DNA from: Dichotomocladium elegans
Taxonomy: Eukaryota; Mucoromycota; Mucoromycetes; Mucorales; Lichtheimiaceae
Direction of reading: 5' to 3'
NCBI GenBank assembly: GCA_025716815.1
Contig: JAIXMN010000048.1
Span: forward strand, 1 to 64,000
DNA length: 64,000 bases
Part shown: positions 1-10,664 of the stretch, in pieces
Numbering within the stretch: the stretch's first letter is position 1
Layout of the letters: each line of letters begins with the position of its first letter
Made by a program: the position numbers and the translations under genes
Notes under the pieces: generated by a model
Told to the model about the DNA's origin: nothing
Seen by the model: only the letters and a program-made list of their open reading frames with translations
Databases searched by the model: none

Positions 1-138
1 GCCTAAATCTAGATCCTCGGCGCCATCATCACCAAGAGAAACTCCATTGAGTTGAGAGGGAGACTGTAGGCTGTTCTGCTGAGCCCGATTTCGCACGGAG
101 TCATTCATAGTTTCTCCTTCGTCGCTCGAGATTTCCAT
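1..138 (-). CDS. 5' end of an unknown gene (partial, runs off left edge)
   Basis: An open frame on the minus strand begins at an ATG at 138 (a second in-frame ATG lies at 108) and stays open to the window edge, giving 46 residues that start MEISSDEGETMNDSV. The peptide is polar, rich in Ser, Gln, Asp and Glu, and has no recognisable domain. It is divergent to the gene starting near 355, leaving about 215 bp for a shared promoter. No function can be assigned. The frame could be chance, but the length, acidic composition and two in-frame Met codons fit a real amino terminus. Confidence 0.35.
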   Translation of the reverse strand, partial: MEISSDEGETMNDSVRNRAQQNSLQSPSQLNGVSLGDDGAEDLDLG

Positions 139-354
139 CGCAAACGCATTGCAAAACTTTTTATGTCGTTGAAGATTATTTGGGATCGTTCTACCGCATC
201 TATTGCAACGCGTCATTTTTACCGACTTGTAGCAAGAATACTAGGATGGACATGAGGGCTGGCTTTTTGTGCAACAAGCAGACGTCATCCACACTTTCGT
301 CCATAGCTTCTTTTCCCACAGCTCCCTTTCCCACGTCTTCAACCCGATATCGCA

Positions 355-1754
355 ATGTCTCAGCAATCCCGAATCAATCCGCAAGGCAGCAGCGCTGCTG
401 GAATTCCCAGTAGCAATGAAGGAAGAGGTGATTTGCCTCAGAACTAGATTTCACTGAGCATCTGAGCCTTCTTTTAGATCATGAGTTTGATCAGCCGCTG
501 ACGGAAAGAACCGGGCGAATGATCTTGGACCGGTTGGATCAAATCTTTGACGCTGTCCAGCGGCAGACTAACCGACCGTCTCCATGCCAAGAAAGAGCTC
601 AAGTGGAAGGGCCGCCGCCACCGAGGCGATGTAACAAACCAAGGACCATGGTCAATGGCGAACTTCGTTATTGCACCATAACGAATGCGCTGCTCGAAGA
701 AGCGCTAGTCACGTTTTACAACGTGGCCGAAGATGACGTGCAGGCTATGCGCAACGGACTTAGCATTCATCTAATGCGCGTGTGCGTCGCATACATCAAA
801 GAGCGTGCGCGCGAACGGGGTCTGCCTCCAACAACCCCATGGAAAGCTCTTCCACCTATAATCAAGCACCGCGCTATTGAGCGTTTCGAGAAAAAGGCGC
901 GAGAGATTCTCCAACTTGACCTTTCGCTCTGCGAAAGCAGCTGGATTGCCCGTCATTGCATACACACGGGCTGGAATAACAATATTGCTAGGATAGCACG
1001 CCAGCAACAGGGGCCTAACAGTGCGGAAAGCCGAGAGCAACTATTCCGGCTGTCTGTTTCTCCTCCGCCTCTCGAAAGCCGGTAAGATCATCCGATATTT
1101 CATTGTCATATCCATTGTCAATAGTTACTGAGCAGAAAAGCGCGGTATTTACTTTATGACAGAATGATCGACGCTGGAGGTGATGCGAGCTTGAGATGTA
1201 TTGACCATACATCAAATGGTATTGTTATTAAGTATATGCGGAATCAGCATAGAAGTAACTACCATTCGTTTACTATCGGAACTGATTTGTATATAGATAA
1301 CGATGATCCCGCTATCGGTGAAGAAGATTTCAATGATAGCTTGGCGTATATCGGAGATGTTGAAGAGGGGTACGGATTTGAAGAGTCTCACGCAGAAGTT
1401 AAAGTGGTGAAACTTTTTATGGATCTAACAGCATATTTTAGAACTTCAGCAGGCATTCGCAATTCTGACGATTGCTTGCATTCTGTGGCAACTTCTGGTG
1501 CAGCGAATAAGCTTGGCATCAAAAGGCCTTGTGTTATTGGAGGTGTTAGTCATGGCCGTGGTCGTGGCCGCGGTCGTGGCAGGGGCAGGGGCAGTGGGCA
1601 GTTTCTGCCGAAAAGCAGGGGAAGCACAAATACTAGAGACAATGAGCAGCAGACTCCCCAGCCAACAAGATTGCCAAAGAGAAGCAGGCCGGCAGAAGAG
1701 GCAGAAGACCTTGGCTCCAGGGGTCGCGTTAATCGACGCACGTCGCGCCGTTAA
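355..1754 (+). CDS. Hypothetical RGG-rich protein, two main exons, apparent 5' frameshift
   Basis: The main frame is 519-1081 joined to 1163-1754 through an 81-bp intron (GTAAGA...GACAG); the splice keeps frame exactly. The protein has a basic, helical amino-terminal half with several Cys, an acidic middle, and a carboxy-terminal RGRGRGRG tract followed by a basic tail, a composition typical of nucleic-acid-binding regions. The frame is open upstream of the 519 ATG back to 432 (ending ...LTERTGR). A separate ATG at 355 opens a Ser/Gln-rich peptide (MSQQSRINPQGSS...) in another frame that stops at 447. A single missing base near 437-441 would fuse the two, so the gene may be frameshifted or the assembly may have an indel. 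I do not recognise the family. Confidence 0.45.
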
Positions 1755-2610
1755 AAGGTGTGTGTTGTTATAACAGGAGACTCTCATTGATGCAAGCAGC
1801 GAAATTAACACTGCCGAGAATACAAAAGTGGAAGTAGATGATTGCATTTTCTCTAATAAATGCTTAACTTATTGAAGTAAAAAGACATTGGGCAATAAAA
1901 ATCACATCAGAGAGAATACCTGCGTTAGGATTTACAGTATTGCATATGAGTCGTATAATTGCAGCAGTGAATATAAACTCATCAGAACAGGTTCAAACTC
2001 ATTCAAACATAGAAGTGATAACTGATTATGAACTTGGGCCATAATCAGTTCTGACTTAGTTTTAACAAGTTCCGATGAGTTCAATTTTCCCATAGTAATA
2101 TATGGCTCGAGAGCAGCTGCGTCAGGGAGGTAGAGCTCCACAAGAACACGAGGACCTTCCCGGTGAGTATCAGCGCCACAGTTGTCTGGGTACGAAGTAC
2201 CAATATGGGCCAGACCGAGGCTAAGCGACCCGTACGGCTACTAACATCGAAGAACACACTTGGGACGGACGGGGGGGACCCACCAGAACGGAAGGCGTTG
2301 GTGTGGATTGTCTGGGTCTTGGAGGTGGAAACCTGGGAGCCCAGTGGTGGAGGTTTCCGGTAGCATAAGAGATTGACGAAGGCGGCTAGCAACCTTAGCG
2401 TAGCTCATGCGGATAGGAGGTGGAGGACGGTGAAGGGTGGGTGCCCGAATCGGTTTCGGGTGGTTTGGGTAAATTCGCGTAAGAGAGCATGCGACTTCAG
2501 AACTGGCTGGGTACGACTTCAATTTTGGAAAACAGAATATGCAAAACCCCCATAGATGAAATAATTCGTTGTCCCCCTTTTTTATTCCTCTTACCATATA
2601 TATTATATTC
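1755..2610. other. Intergenic, AT-rich then GC-rich; possible decayed retroelement
   Basis: Positions 1755-2080 are AT-rich with no convincing frame. Positions 2081-2612 carry two overlapping minus-strand frames, one containing a Pro-rich stretch and MSYAKVASRL, faintly like the ORF1/gag amino terminus of non-LTR elements, with frame changes. At 2505-2535 a short inverted copy of the dispersed repeat seen at 6.6 kb is present. No intact gene is supported. Confidence 0.3.
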
Positions 2611-4426
2611 ATGGAAGCTCAACAGCGGCTCTCTCCTTACAGGTCGTTAAGAACTGATCCTAATGATGGTGGTCCACGGAATCCGTATGGTAGTCCTACC
2701 GCATCTGTTAGAGAGAGGACAAAAATGATCAACCAGAGACAAAGTAATGATTTATTTTCGTGAAAAAGCATTTATTGACGATGGCCTACGAACAGGCTAC
2801 TTGAATCAGACCGATGACTTTATTGACGGGCTTCTGACACGATCGCCGCAATCGATCTTACCAACGGAACAATTCAATGACTCTTCCTTCGATATCGATC
2901 CACTGGACGAGCTAGATGCCATCGCTAATGTCCTTGACAGCGAAGAATGGGGTAGCGAAAATGACGATGACAACGACGGTTTACGAGGGCGATCGGGTGA
3001 GAGCACCAAAACCATTTTTCACACGTTTGAAGCACCTTTATCAGCATCTACTCTTTCGCCACGGTCACCAGGCTCAATAAGGAAGACAGAGACGGTCGCC
3101 ACTAAGCAGGACGACGGGATACTATGGCCCTTTTTACGACCTGCAGGAGAGATTCTATACGAAAAAATCGTGTTCTGCATGTTCATGTTTATTTTCATTG
3201 TCAAGGAAATACTATTTGCAATGGTTGCATATGCGGACATGCTTGTCTGCACGTTTGTTCTTAACGTAGGCTTGTTCATTCTCCATCGACTATGGCTCTG
3301 TCGCGATCGAAAATTCATCAACCCCCTTCGATTGCTGAAAAGGAAGGAAAGGTCTCAGACAATATTCAAGATTCTAGCGGCTGCGATCTATGTCTGGGTT
3401 GGAGTCGCGCTGCTTACCAAGAGCAAGGACAATCATAAGACACTTTCGACACTACCAGCTCATGACCTAGAGGCGATACGCGCAGCGGTCCGGAATGTGC
3501 TGCCAAATTATGTACCGCTGAATCCTCATACCGGAAAGATCGATCTGGCGAGTGCGGTCAATGATGAATATGTTCGACGTTCCGAATTACCGGTCAATCT
3601 TTCAGAGTTAGCGACATCAATGGCTTCCATCCCGACCTGGCAGGAATTCATGAAAGAGAATAATCACGCTGTGGAGGCGTTTGTAGAAAAGACGGTGGGT
3701 GAGCTTTGGCAACGATTTCTGGAGGAGAACAGCCAGGTGCTGGAGTACTACGTACAGAGTGCGGTGAAAAAATATGAGGCCAAGCAGCATAAATTCGCAC
3801 CCACTACACCAGAAGATGATCGAACGTCTACAGAAGCCTACATCGCGGAAGCTCTGCAAACATATCATCAAGACATGCTTGGTATTCCAGATTTTGCTCT
3901 CGCTACGCGCGGCGGTCGCATCATTCGGAAACTGACATCATCAACTTACGACCCCCGGCCGTTCTGGAAAGCAAGTATTACCAGAATATTTGGCACCAGC
4001 CGCGGCACAGTGCATCATTCGCCTATCATTGCGCTCTTACCAGATACACATGTTGGCCAGTGCTGGCCGATGGCGGGATCAACAGGCTCGTTGGGAGTCA
4101 TGATGAGCGAACCTATAGTTGTCAAAGCGATCACAGTCGAGTATCCATCAAGGCAGATGGGAGTTAATATGACCAGTGCGCCAAAGGATATCGAAGTCTG
4201 GGGCCTTCCACTGGATGGCTACAAAGAAACTGCCGATTGGGAATATTTGGTGTTTCTTGGCTCTTTCACATATGAAATTGCGAAGAATACGCCTGTCCAG
4301 ACTTTCTTGGTGAAGGCGGAAAAGCCAACTATAATTAAGTCTGTCTTGTTTCGATTTAAGTCTAACTGGGGTCTGGATACTTACACTTGCATCTACCGAA
4401 TCCGCGTCCATGGCGATGTTGTCTGA
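2611..4426 (+). CDS. SUN-domain (Sad1/UNC-84) nuclear envelope protein, apparent frameshift near the 5' end
   Basis: The 2747-4426 frame (559 codons) carries an acidic amino-terminal region, hydrophobic membrane segments at about residues 141-180 and 206-223, a helical lumenal stretch (about 290-345) and a carboxy-terminal SUN domain (about 381-559). SUN hallmarks visible are DFALATRGGRI, GQCWPMAGSTGSLGV and the terminal NWG...YTCIYRIRVHG. SUN proteins span the inner nuclear membrane and pair with KASH proteins in LINC complexes that tie chromatin and the spindle pole body to the cytoskeleton. The likely true start is the ATG at 2611 (MEAQQRLSPYRSL...), one frame away. Dropping one T in the run at about 2749-2756 would join ...RQSND to YFREKAFIDDG. 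A 25-bp intron there is implausible, so this is a real frameshift or a sequence error. GOT1 starts 108 bp downstream on the same strand. Confidence 0.9.
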
Positions 4427-4533
4427 ATAAAACGTGAAAAGAAAAGATTTCCTTGAGCTGCGGGGAATATGGGATACTCCGAGGATAATCGGTGCTTTAT
4501 TCTTCTCCCTTTTCTTTTTACTAACCTTCATCG

Positions 4534-5230
4534 ATGTTCACTGATGGTCAAAGTGTGTGTGTGTGTGTGTGTGTGTACTGTTAGCGATATTGTGGACATG
4601 TCATTTAATACCATCCATTACATACTATTAGAAATCGGTATCGGCTTGACCGCTGTTGGTGTTCTCTTCATGATGATAGGCATGCTCACATTCTTCGATG
4701 CCGGCCTTCTGGCGATGGGAAATGTGAGCCCAAGTCCATGACATTTAAGGATTAGTTCCTGATTTGCCTATTTCAGATTCTATTTCTTTCTGGTATAACA
4801 CTGACGATCGGTTTTAACCGCACCTTGGCGTTTTTCGCGCAAAGGAACAAGATACGCGGAACAATATGTTTCCTAGGCGGGATCCTGCTCGTTTTTTGCA
4901 AATGGGCAGTAGTTGGCATCTTTGTTGAAATCTTTGGGATTTTGAATTTGTTTGGGTATGTGTCTTGCAAGGAAACGGGCCCTTGATATTCTTGCTCATT
5001 ACAATTTGCATATTCCTGCACCGCTCACAAATGTACGCAGCGATTTTTTCCCTCTTGTATTCGCTTTTTTACGCCGCTTACCCATCATCGGATCTGCGTT
5101 AAGCTATCCTGGCTTGTCAAATGTAAGTGGGAAAAGGAAGAGAGATATCTTATGTGGATAAGGGCCTAATGGTGCACAACAATGTCTGCAGATATTTGAT
5201 CGATTCACCGGCCCCGCCCTCCCCGTTTAA
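4534..5230 (+). CDS. GOT1: GOT1-like Golgi transport membrane protein, five exons
   Basis: Exons 4534-4552, 4632-4723, 4777-4955, 5041-5122 and 5192-5230 join in frame to 136 residues, the usual GOT1 length. The start MFTDGQKIGIGLT and the body blocks MLTFFDAGLLAMGN, ITLTIGF.RTL.FF.QR.K.RGT, GILNLFGDFFP and RRLPIIG, with end PALPV, match the Got1/Sft2-like family of four-helix membrane proteins. In yeast Got1 acts in ER-Golgi and endosome-Golgi traffic at the fusion/SNARE level. The 19-nt first coding exon is followed directly by a (GT)n microsatellite, so the 5' splice site of intron 1 sits inside the repeat. The first exon is inferred from family similarity and phase; the rest is strong. 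Confidence 0.9.
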
Positions 5231-6560
5231 TCTCTTTACGCTACTATACATTATTTGTTTAATTTTCTTTTCTAGAACCTTTTATTTTTTACAAAGAACG
5301 ATATTGATAAACCCGGTTTCATGATGACGGATCACCGGAGTCCGGCTTCCAAAGTCACGAAACGCTGCTGGTTCTTATACTCGGGTCGAGCGCCCTGCTG
5401 ATATTTCAACGGAATGCTGTAGAAATGCATCATCCTTGACAAGTGTCCTCTCGATCCGTAGAGTACTTTTAGGAGAATGAACTTTCGATAGGAAATGTTA
5501 AAGATGGAGATGTGAGTATCCACTAAACTGAAAAAGCGTTGGATATCCCAGACTAGAGCGTTGATGATCCTTTGATGTACCGTCGCCGTGAGTCTATGAG
5601 TAGCATGGAATGAAGGATATGTACTGAAAGGCTCTGGGGGAGCAGATATCATACTGTATACGAATTTTCGGTACATGTAACGGTTTAATGACTTGTCGAT
5701 ATGCGTAATAACAAGCAGCAATAGAAAGTGCATCGACAGTGCTGTACCTGAAGATATTGTTTGCCTTTTTCCTCGACTTCATCATGCCAAGACTCTCTCT
5801 AACCAATGATCAGAGAAAGTAGGTCTGTATTTGTGCAGGAACACTACCCCACTAGAGAGCAAGCTCAGAATTCTTGCTAACTGGGCTTAGGGAGCAATTT
5901 AACTGAAAAGGGTCCTGGTATTACCAGAGTGGGAGACAAACGGATCAGGTCTGGTCAGCAATTATGCATTCTGATGCACTTTTGACCTGCCTGCTAGGTA
6001 AGAATAATTATCGTCCCACCAAGGAGGATCTCTATCTGAGAATCTGGCTGCTTTGGTCACAAAACAATAAAGCAGAGATGTGTTTACGCATTTTATTGGC
6101 TATTTCCTATACCGAAAGGGTCGAAAAGTTTGGGATTGAGAATTACCGAAAACTGCCTGCCCACCAGTGCGTGGAAGCAGAATTCATCTATCAATACTGT
6201 GGTGAGCTTGCGAGGAATGTTCCGAAAGACTATTCCTAGTGAAACAGTACAAGATGTATGCTATTGATCCATCAGCTCAATCCATTTTGTCTTCTCAAGC
6301 AGCAAACGAAGACCCTGAAACTACATTGGGATACGACTGTGCAATTTAATGGCGGGGCAACGGTGAGCCACTTTTTGCGCGCTATTTAGCTTACCCTTTC
6401 ATCTTGGTGCTATTGCGATATTCATTCCGAACCAGTTTATCCAATGGCTATCATGTTTGGTTAGTCGCCTGGAGTCCATTAAAGCCATGAGCCGGCCAAC
6501 AGTCTAGAAAGGGGATCTTTCGACAACGGACAAATGTCTACTGAGATGCGGTAAAGGATA
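5231..6560. other. Intergenic / possible gene relics
   Basis: No complete gene recognised. A minus-strand frame at 5332-5733 (with 5594-5806 in another frame) and a plus-strand frame at 5964-6239 (91 codons, containing KEDLYLRIWLLWSQNNK) have coding-like composition but no family I know, and no convincing splice partners. They may be relics of mobile or duplicated genes flanking the Fanzor-like pseudogene. Confidence 0.25.
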
Positions 6561-6584
6561 CGCTTTATTTTGTCATGTACATGC

Positions 6585-6880
6585 AAAGCTTAATATACAC
6601 TGTTTTCCAAAATTGAAGTCGTGGGATCACAAAATAAAAGGTTGGGTTTTGACCAGAAACCTTTACGCACGATGACAAAGCAAATGTCGCACAAAAAAAA
6701 GCTTGGCTAAAAATATTAGCTTGCTTTTTCATACCCATTTTACAGTCTGAAATGAGCAATGATTGGCAAGGCCATGTTGTTGATGAGTGTAGCTGCCGTT
6801 GAAGAGGAAATGTCCTCTCTTCAATCCGGTTGTTTTCACACAGAGTATCTACGTAGTCCATCTTGCAAGGGTGACCCTGT
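6585..6880. repeat. Dispersed repeat, copy A
   Basis: About 300 bp closely related to 20985-21235 and in part to 17205-17285 and 60735-60810. The shared core includes TTTTCCAAAATTGAAGTCG, a TTTACGCA block, GATGACAAAGCAAATGTCGC and, near the far end, AGTATCTACGTAGTC. It contains no long frame of its own. It lies on the 3' side of the Fanzor-like pseudogene, but another copy follows an unrelated gene, so it is better seen as a non-autonomous element or solo terminal repeat. Confidence 0.6.
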
Positions 6881-6974
6881 CCTTATTGCTACGCATATCC
6901 CCAAGCGAAAGGGTTCAGATGAAAGTAGCAAACTTTAGGCGTGGCTACCCAATGTGCATCGACAAAGAGAATGT

Positions 6975-9178
6975 CTATGTTCGCGCAATACAGCAATGGG
7001 CATTACAGCATGAAAAGGACCTTGATAAACCTTCAGCGAGGAGCATATGTTTATTATATTTATATATGATATCACTGCCGCCGTCGTGTACTCGGGATAT
7101 AGGTGCTGCTTGTCGACGCCTTCTGGGGACAACGGCCCTCCGAAATCTTTTTGGCACTTGACCGGCAACACGCAGACCGTGAATGATATGGATAAAATTT
7201 AGGCAAGCGGCAAGATCCCGGTTCCACATCCGACGTACTGGACCGTTGTCTTCGGTGCGCAGTATGCAATGTTCGCTGTGCCATCTACAGTACAGAGGTC
7301 AATGAATTCCTCAGGCTATCGAATACATAAAAAACGCAAGGATGAGTCTCATACCTCAAAAGACCGTGGCAAAGGACGTGGGGCCGCGGTTGCTGCTGCT
7401 GGTGTCGCCGAAGATTTAAAACCATCCTGAATTTTGCAAGGTTCTCATTGCCGCAGGATGGACAGCGCTTGCTTGTTTTAAACTCGTCTACTAGGTACAT
7501 CTCGAATCCATGCTTCTGCAGGAGTTCCCTGAAGCCCTTGCCACGTATGGGCTCATGGAATTGAGCCATAGGAGCTGACCAGTTCCCGAAAATGAAGACT
7601 GCAGTGGTGCCAAACTTTTCTTTAAGTCTTGGACAAGCTTAACATCAGCGAGTTGTTTGTTGAAATAAGCTGACAGACGGAGTTTTCGGAAGAGAAAGGC
7701 TTGGGGCACGTGGTCGGTCATGGTACGGCTATAAAAACCCTGGAGAACGTCGGACACCTCGGACCTTACACGAAGAAAGCGGCGGAAGTCATCCAGAACC
7801 AGTGTGAGGCTTCGCTCCTCAGACAGGCGGTGCTCCGCAAATGCAACTTCAGGTTGTTGCACCTTGTGCAGCTGCTTCAACCGACGGAACCTTTTGCTCT
7901 TGTGTGCCTTGCCCTGCTGGGATTTGGTATACCGGAACAGTCGAGGCGCGATATTCTTTGATTCCTCGTGCACGCAGTACATAAGGCCTCGTCGGCCTGG
8001 ATCGTCGGCTACACATCGACCTGATATTTCTTCATGACCCGCCCAGCTCAGGCTTGTGATGTAAGGGATAAGCTCCTTGTTTGCTTTTAGAGATATCGCG
8101 GTTGCGATCGGGGATGCTCAGCTTTTTAAATACAGTAACCCCAACGCCATCTGTACTGATCATGCCACGGAACGTGAGATTGCTTCTTTCTGGGGCCTGA
8201 AAGCTTTTGAATTGAGGTCAACTACCTCATACCAATAATCCAAGTTGACGAGTTCGTCATCATTGTTCCAAGATCGTTGCAGAATGTTTTGGCAAAGTAT
8301 TTTGCTGTCGATAAACATATAACACGGGGGCCATCTGCGACGAAGTGGGAAACAATTAAAAGCAGGTAATTCGAGACGTTGAAACAAGCAAGCGAGCCGG
8401 TATGTGGTTGGCGGGGCGGGTCTTGCTGTCGTAGTAGATATTGTCTTTTTGGAATCTGTAGCCTTCAGGATAAGAGTTGAGAACAGGCAATAGGGCCTGC
8501 AAAGCCTCCCAAAAAACATCTGATTGCTGCCTGATGAGATCTGTGTTAATCTGTCGGCTACTAATTGCCAACTTGAAGCGCCTGGCGGTTTCAAGAATAC
8601 GGGCGCTTATTTCTTCGGTGCTCAAACCCTGATCGAGCAGGTCTCTTTCCATTATAGCCTTTTGACGTCGAATGCCCAGCAAAGTATTGACGGCACGTCT
8701 GAGGTGCTGACCAAATCGCATATTGATATTGTTGCTGTACGCTGCATTTACCTTGCGGCCTTCATATATCGAGCATTGCTGTGCACGCGGAGAAGATGGC
8801 CTCGTGTAATTTGCATGGTGGAGATATCCAGGCAAGTACTCGTTGATCAGAGCTCGATTCCTGACCGTGATGGACGATCCAAGTGCACGTCTCTCGTATT
8901 CGACTAAAGAGAGCCATACTTCAGAAAAAAAAAAACGGCTGTTCAAGAAGATCGCAATGTCGAAGTCTTGGTTGGTTTGAAGATTTTAGGAAGATATACT
9001 TTGAGAAGGAGAACGCGTGCACTGTTGTGGCGTGAGCAATACCGACCACCTCTAATAACCGCTCACGGTGCTCTTCTCGCCAGCCGATGCTTTGAATACT
9101 ATACTTCACCGAAAGGATCCGGTCACCGACATCGCGAATGCTGGAGACACTCGTAGTTGATGTAGCGGGTGAAGACAT
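6975..9178 (-). pseudogene. Degraded Fanzor/TnpB-like RNA-guided nuclease homologue (OrfB zinc-ribbon type)
   Basis: Minus-strand frames can be read in order as one protein. 9178-8936 is the start region (SSPATSTTSV..., then KYIFLKSSNQP). 8935-8385 contains NINMRFGQHLRRAVNTLLG. 8385-8180 contains FNCFPLRRRWPPCYMFIDSK. About 8175-8090 contains MISTDGVGVTVFKK, a likely RuvC-I Asp. About 8085-7640 contains GRCVADDPGRRGL and RSEVSDVLQGFYSR. 7625-7355 contains GNWSAPMAQFHEPIRG then KTSKRCPSCGNENL. A 70-bp GT-AG intron (7285-7354) follows, then 7284-6975 with RRMWNRDLAACLNF, the RuvC-III Asp block. CPSC...C...C followed by NRDxAAxLNF is the OrfB/TnpB zinc ribbon. At least five frame changes are needed, one in an 11-base homopolymer at 8925-8935, so this is a pseudogene unless the assembly is poor. 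Fanzors are eukaryotic TnpB relatives that cut DNA guided by an RNA. Alternative label: generic zinc-ribbon transposase. Confidence 0.6.
7285..7354 (-). other. Intron inside the Fanzor-like pseudogene
   Basis: Read on the minus strand, GTATGA... to ...CTGTAG splits the zinc ribbon directly after CHGLLR. Removing it restores frame into the segment holding RRMWNRDLAACLNF. A spliceosomal intron in a TnpB-type gene shows it was a resident eukaryotic gene before decay. Confidence 0.55.
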
Positions 9179-9950
9179 GTATGTACCGGGATGACTAAAT
9201 ATTTCGGTTTCTGATGTCTAACCATTGATAAAAGAAGCTTACTTTTGAATGTGAGTTGTAAGTAGCTGTAGATGTTGAAGACTAAAAAATATCGGTATTT
9301 AAGGACCATTTGCGATGATTGTGTTAGCAAAACCTGAAACTTTAGAAATGGGAATGCTATTATCCAATTGTATTTTTACGCGGCGGAAATGGAAAGATCA
9401 TAACAAGGCGTTTTCAAGCTCTGTATCAGTTAAAGCATCCTTGATTTCCTATAAATAATGGACAGTTGATCAATCTGCTCGTTTCATAACTACATCCGCC
9501 CCTCTCTTCCATGGTCTTATCCGGTATGATCACTATAATACTAAATTCTTTTATTGCAATCTAACATCCACATTTCTTTGTAGATTAACCAATCGTACCA
9601 GTACTTGATGAGCCATGGAAGAGAGGAGATCCTGAACACTTCTCCTCTCCTTCCGCTCCGTTTCGCTGCCGCTTCTGGTCCCACTCCATTCCTTTTCGCC
9701 GCTGCCACTGGTCTCGTCCCCTGTCGCTGCTGGCCTCCTCCACATCTTCCGTCCTGGTTATCGCCAGGTCACCCATACTACTCTTCGGAGGTAAGTTAAC
9801 GGGTATGGAGAAGAGGTAGTGTTCCAATCCGCGGATCCGAAATCGTTTTACCTATTGATACGACAACTTTATACGATTCTATTGCGTCGTTATTTTGTAT
9901 GACATTGTTTTATCTCATTTACGAAATTTATTTTGGAAAATAAAGTACCT
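9179..9950. other. Intergenic with a GC-rich module ending at a splice-donor-like site
   Basis: Positions 9179-9560 are AT-rich and apparently empty. Positions 9585-9790 form a GC-rich block flanked by TTTGTAG on the left and GGTAAGTT on the right. It resembles the block at 17335-17545 in layout (a near-identical GCCATGGA start region, a Pro/Arg-rich translation and a terminal GGTAAGT), suggesting a dispersed family. No complete gene is seen. Confidence 0.25.
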
Positions 9951-10454
9951 TCACTGCAATAAATGTGACCGATGTCTTTTTTCAGTCTGGTCGAGCCATT
10001 CACAACGCTTGTCAACAATAGGGTATTTTTCGCACACTCGAGGTTGGATTGTAAGTAGGTGTACATAAGTAAAACCTTCTTTTTATGGGGAAAGAAGCAA
10101 GTCTTGTGTCTGCCCGATGTCGTCTGCAGCATTGGTAAGCCTTTGCACACTTGGATAATAAATGATTTTGTGAAGAGCGACTGACTTCAGGTGGTGATGG
10201 TCTATGGGTTGTGGGGGGGGACAGGTGGAAGGAGGTGCGCTAATACCTTGAGGCCCGCTTTCCATGTTACGTACGACATATTGGCGCGCGGGGGGATGGT
10301 GCGGTCTTCTGCAAATCTGTCTCGCAGCCGATTTGCTTATAGCTGGGCGGTGAATCAGAAATGACGCTTCTTCTTGGTCTCGAGGCCGTTGGATGCGACG
10401 GACTACGCCGCGTTTGTGGCCTTCATACAAATGCGATGTTTTTCTAGAACTCAC
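9951..10454 (-). CDS. Candidate small multi-exon gene, unresolved
   Basis: Two minus-strand segments look like exons. 10335-10247 reads NRLRDRFAEDRTIPP... and ends at a GTATTA donor. A frame around 10035-9949 contains CEKYPIVDKRCEWL and ends in a stop. Each is coherent in one frame, but I could not join them with good splice sites. An uninterrupted 123-codon frame (10454-10083) overlaps them. The locus is divergent from the HCH1-type gene at 10665, with about 210 bp between. No family recognised. Confidence 0.25.
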
Positions 10455-10664
10455 GTATTAAAGGTCTGCAATGTTAGCCATCAAAGTACGTCTTGGGAGA
10501 GCCGAAACTTTTTTCTATCTGGGTTTTGATGGGTCAAGAAGGGGTGGGGGTTTGTGTGTTGGCTGTTGATGTGTTTCTATGAAAATCTTTGGGATTAAAA
10601 TTTCTTTTTTATTCTATTTCCCCACTCCGAGAGTGTCAGTGTTTGCAGCAACGGCACCCAACAA

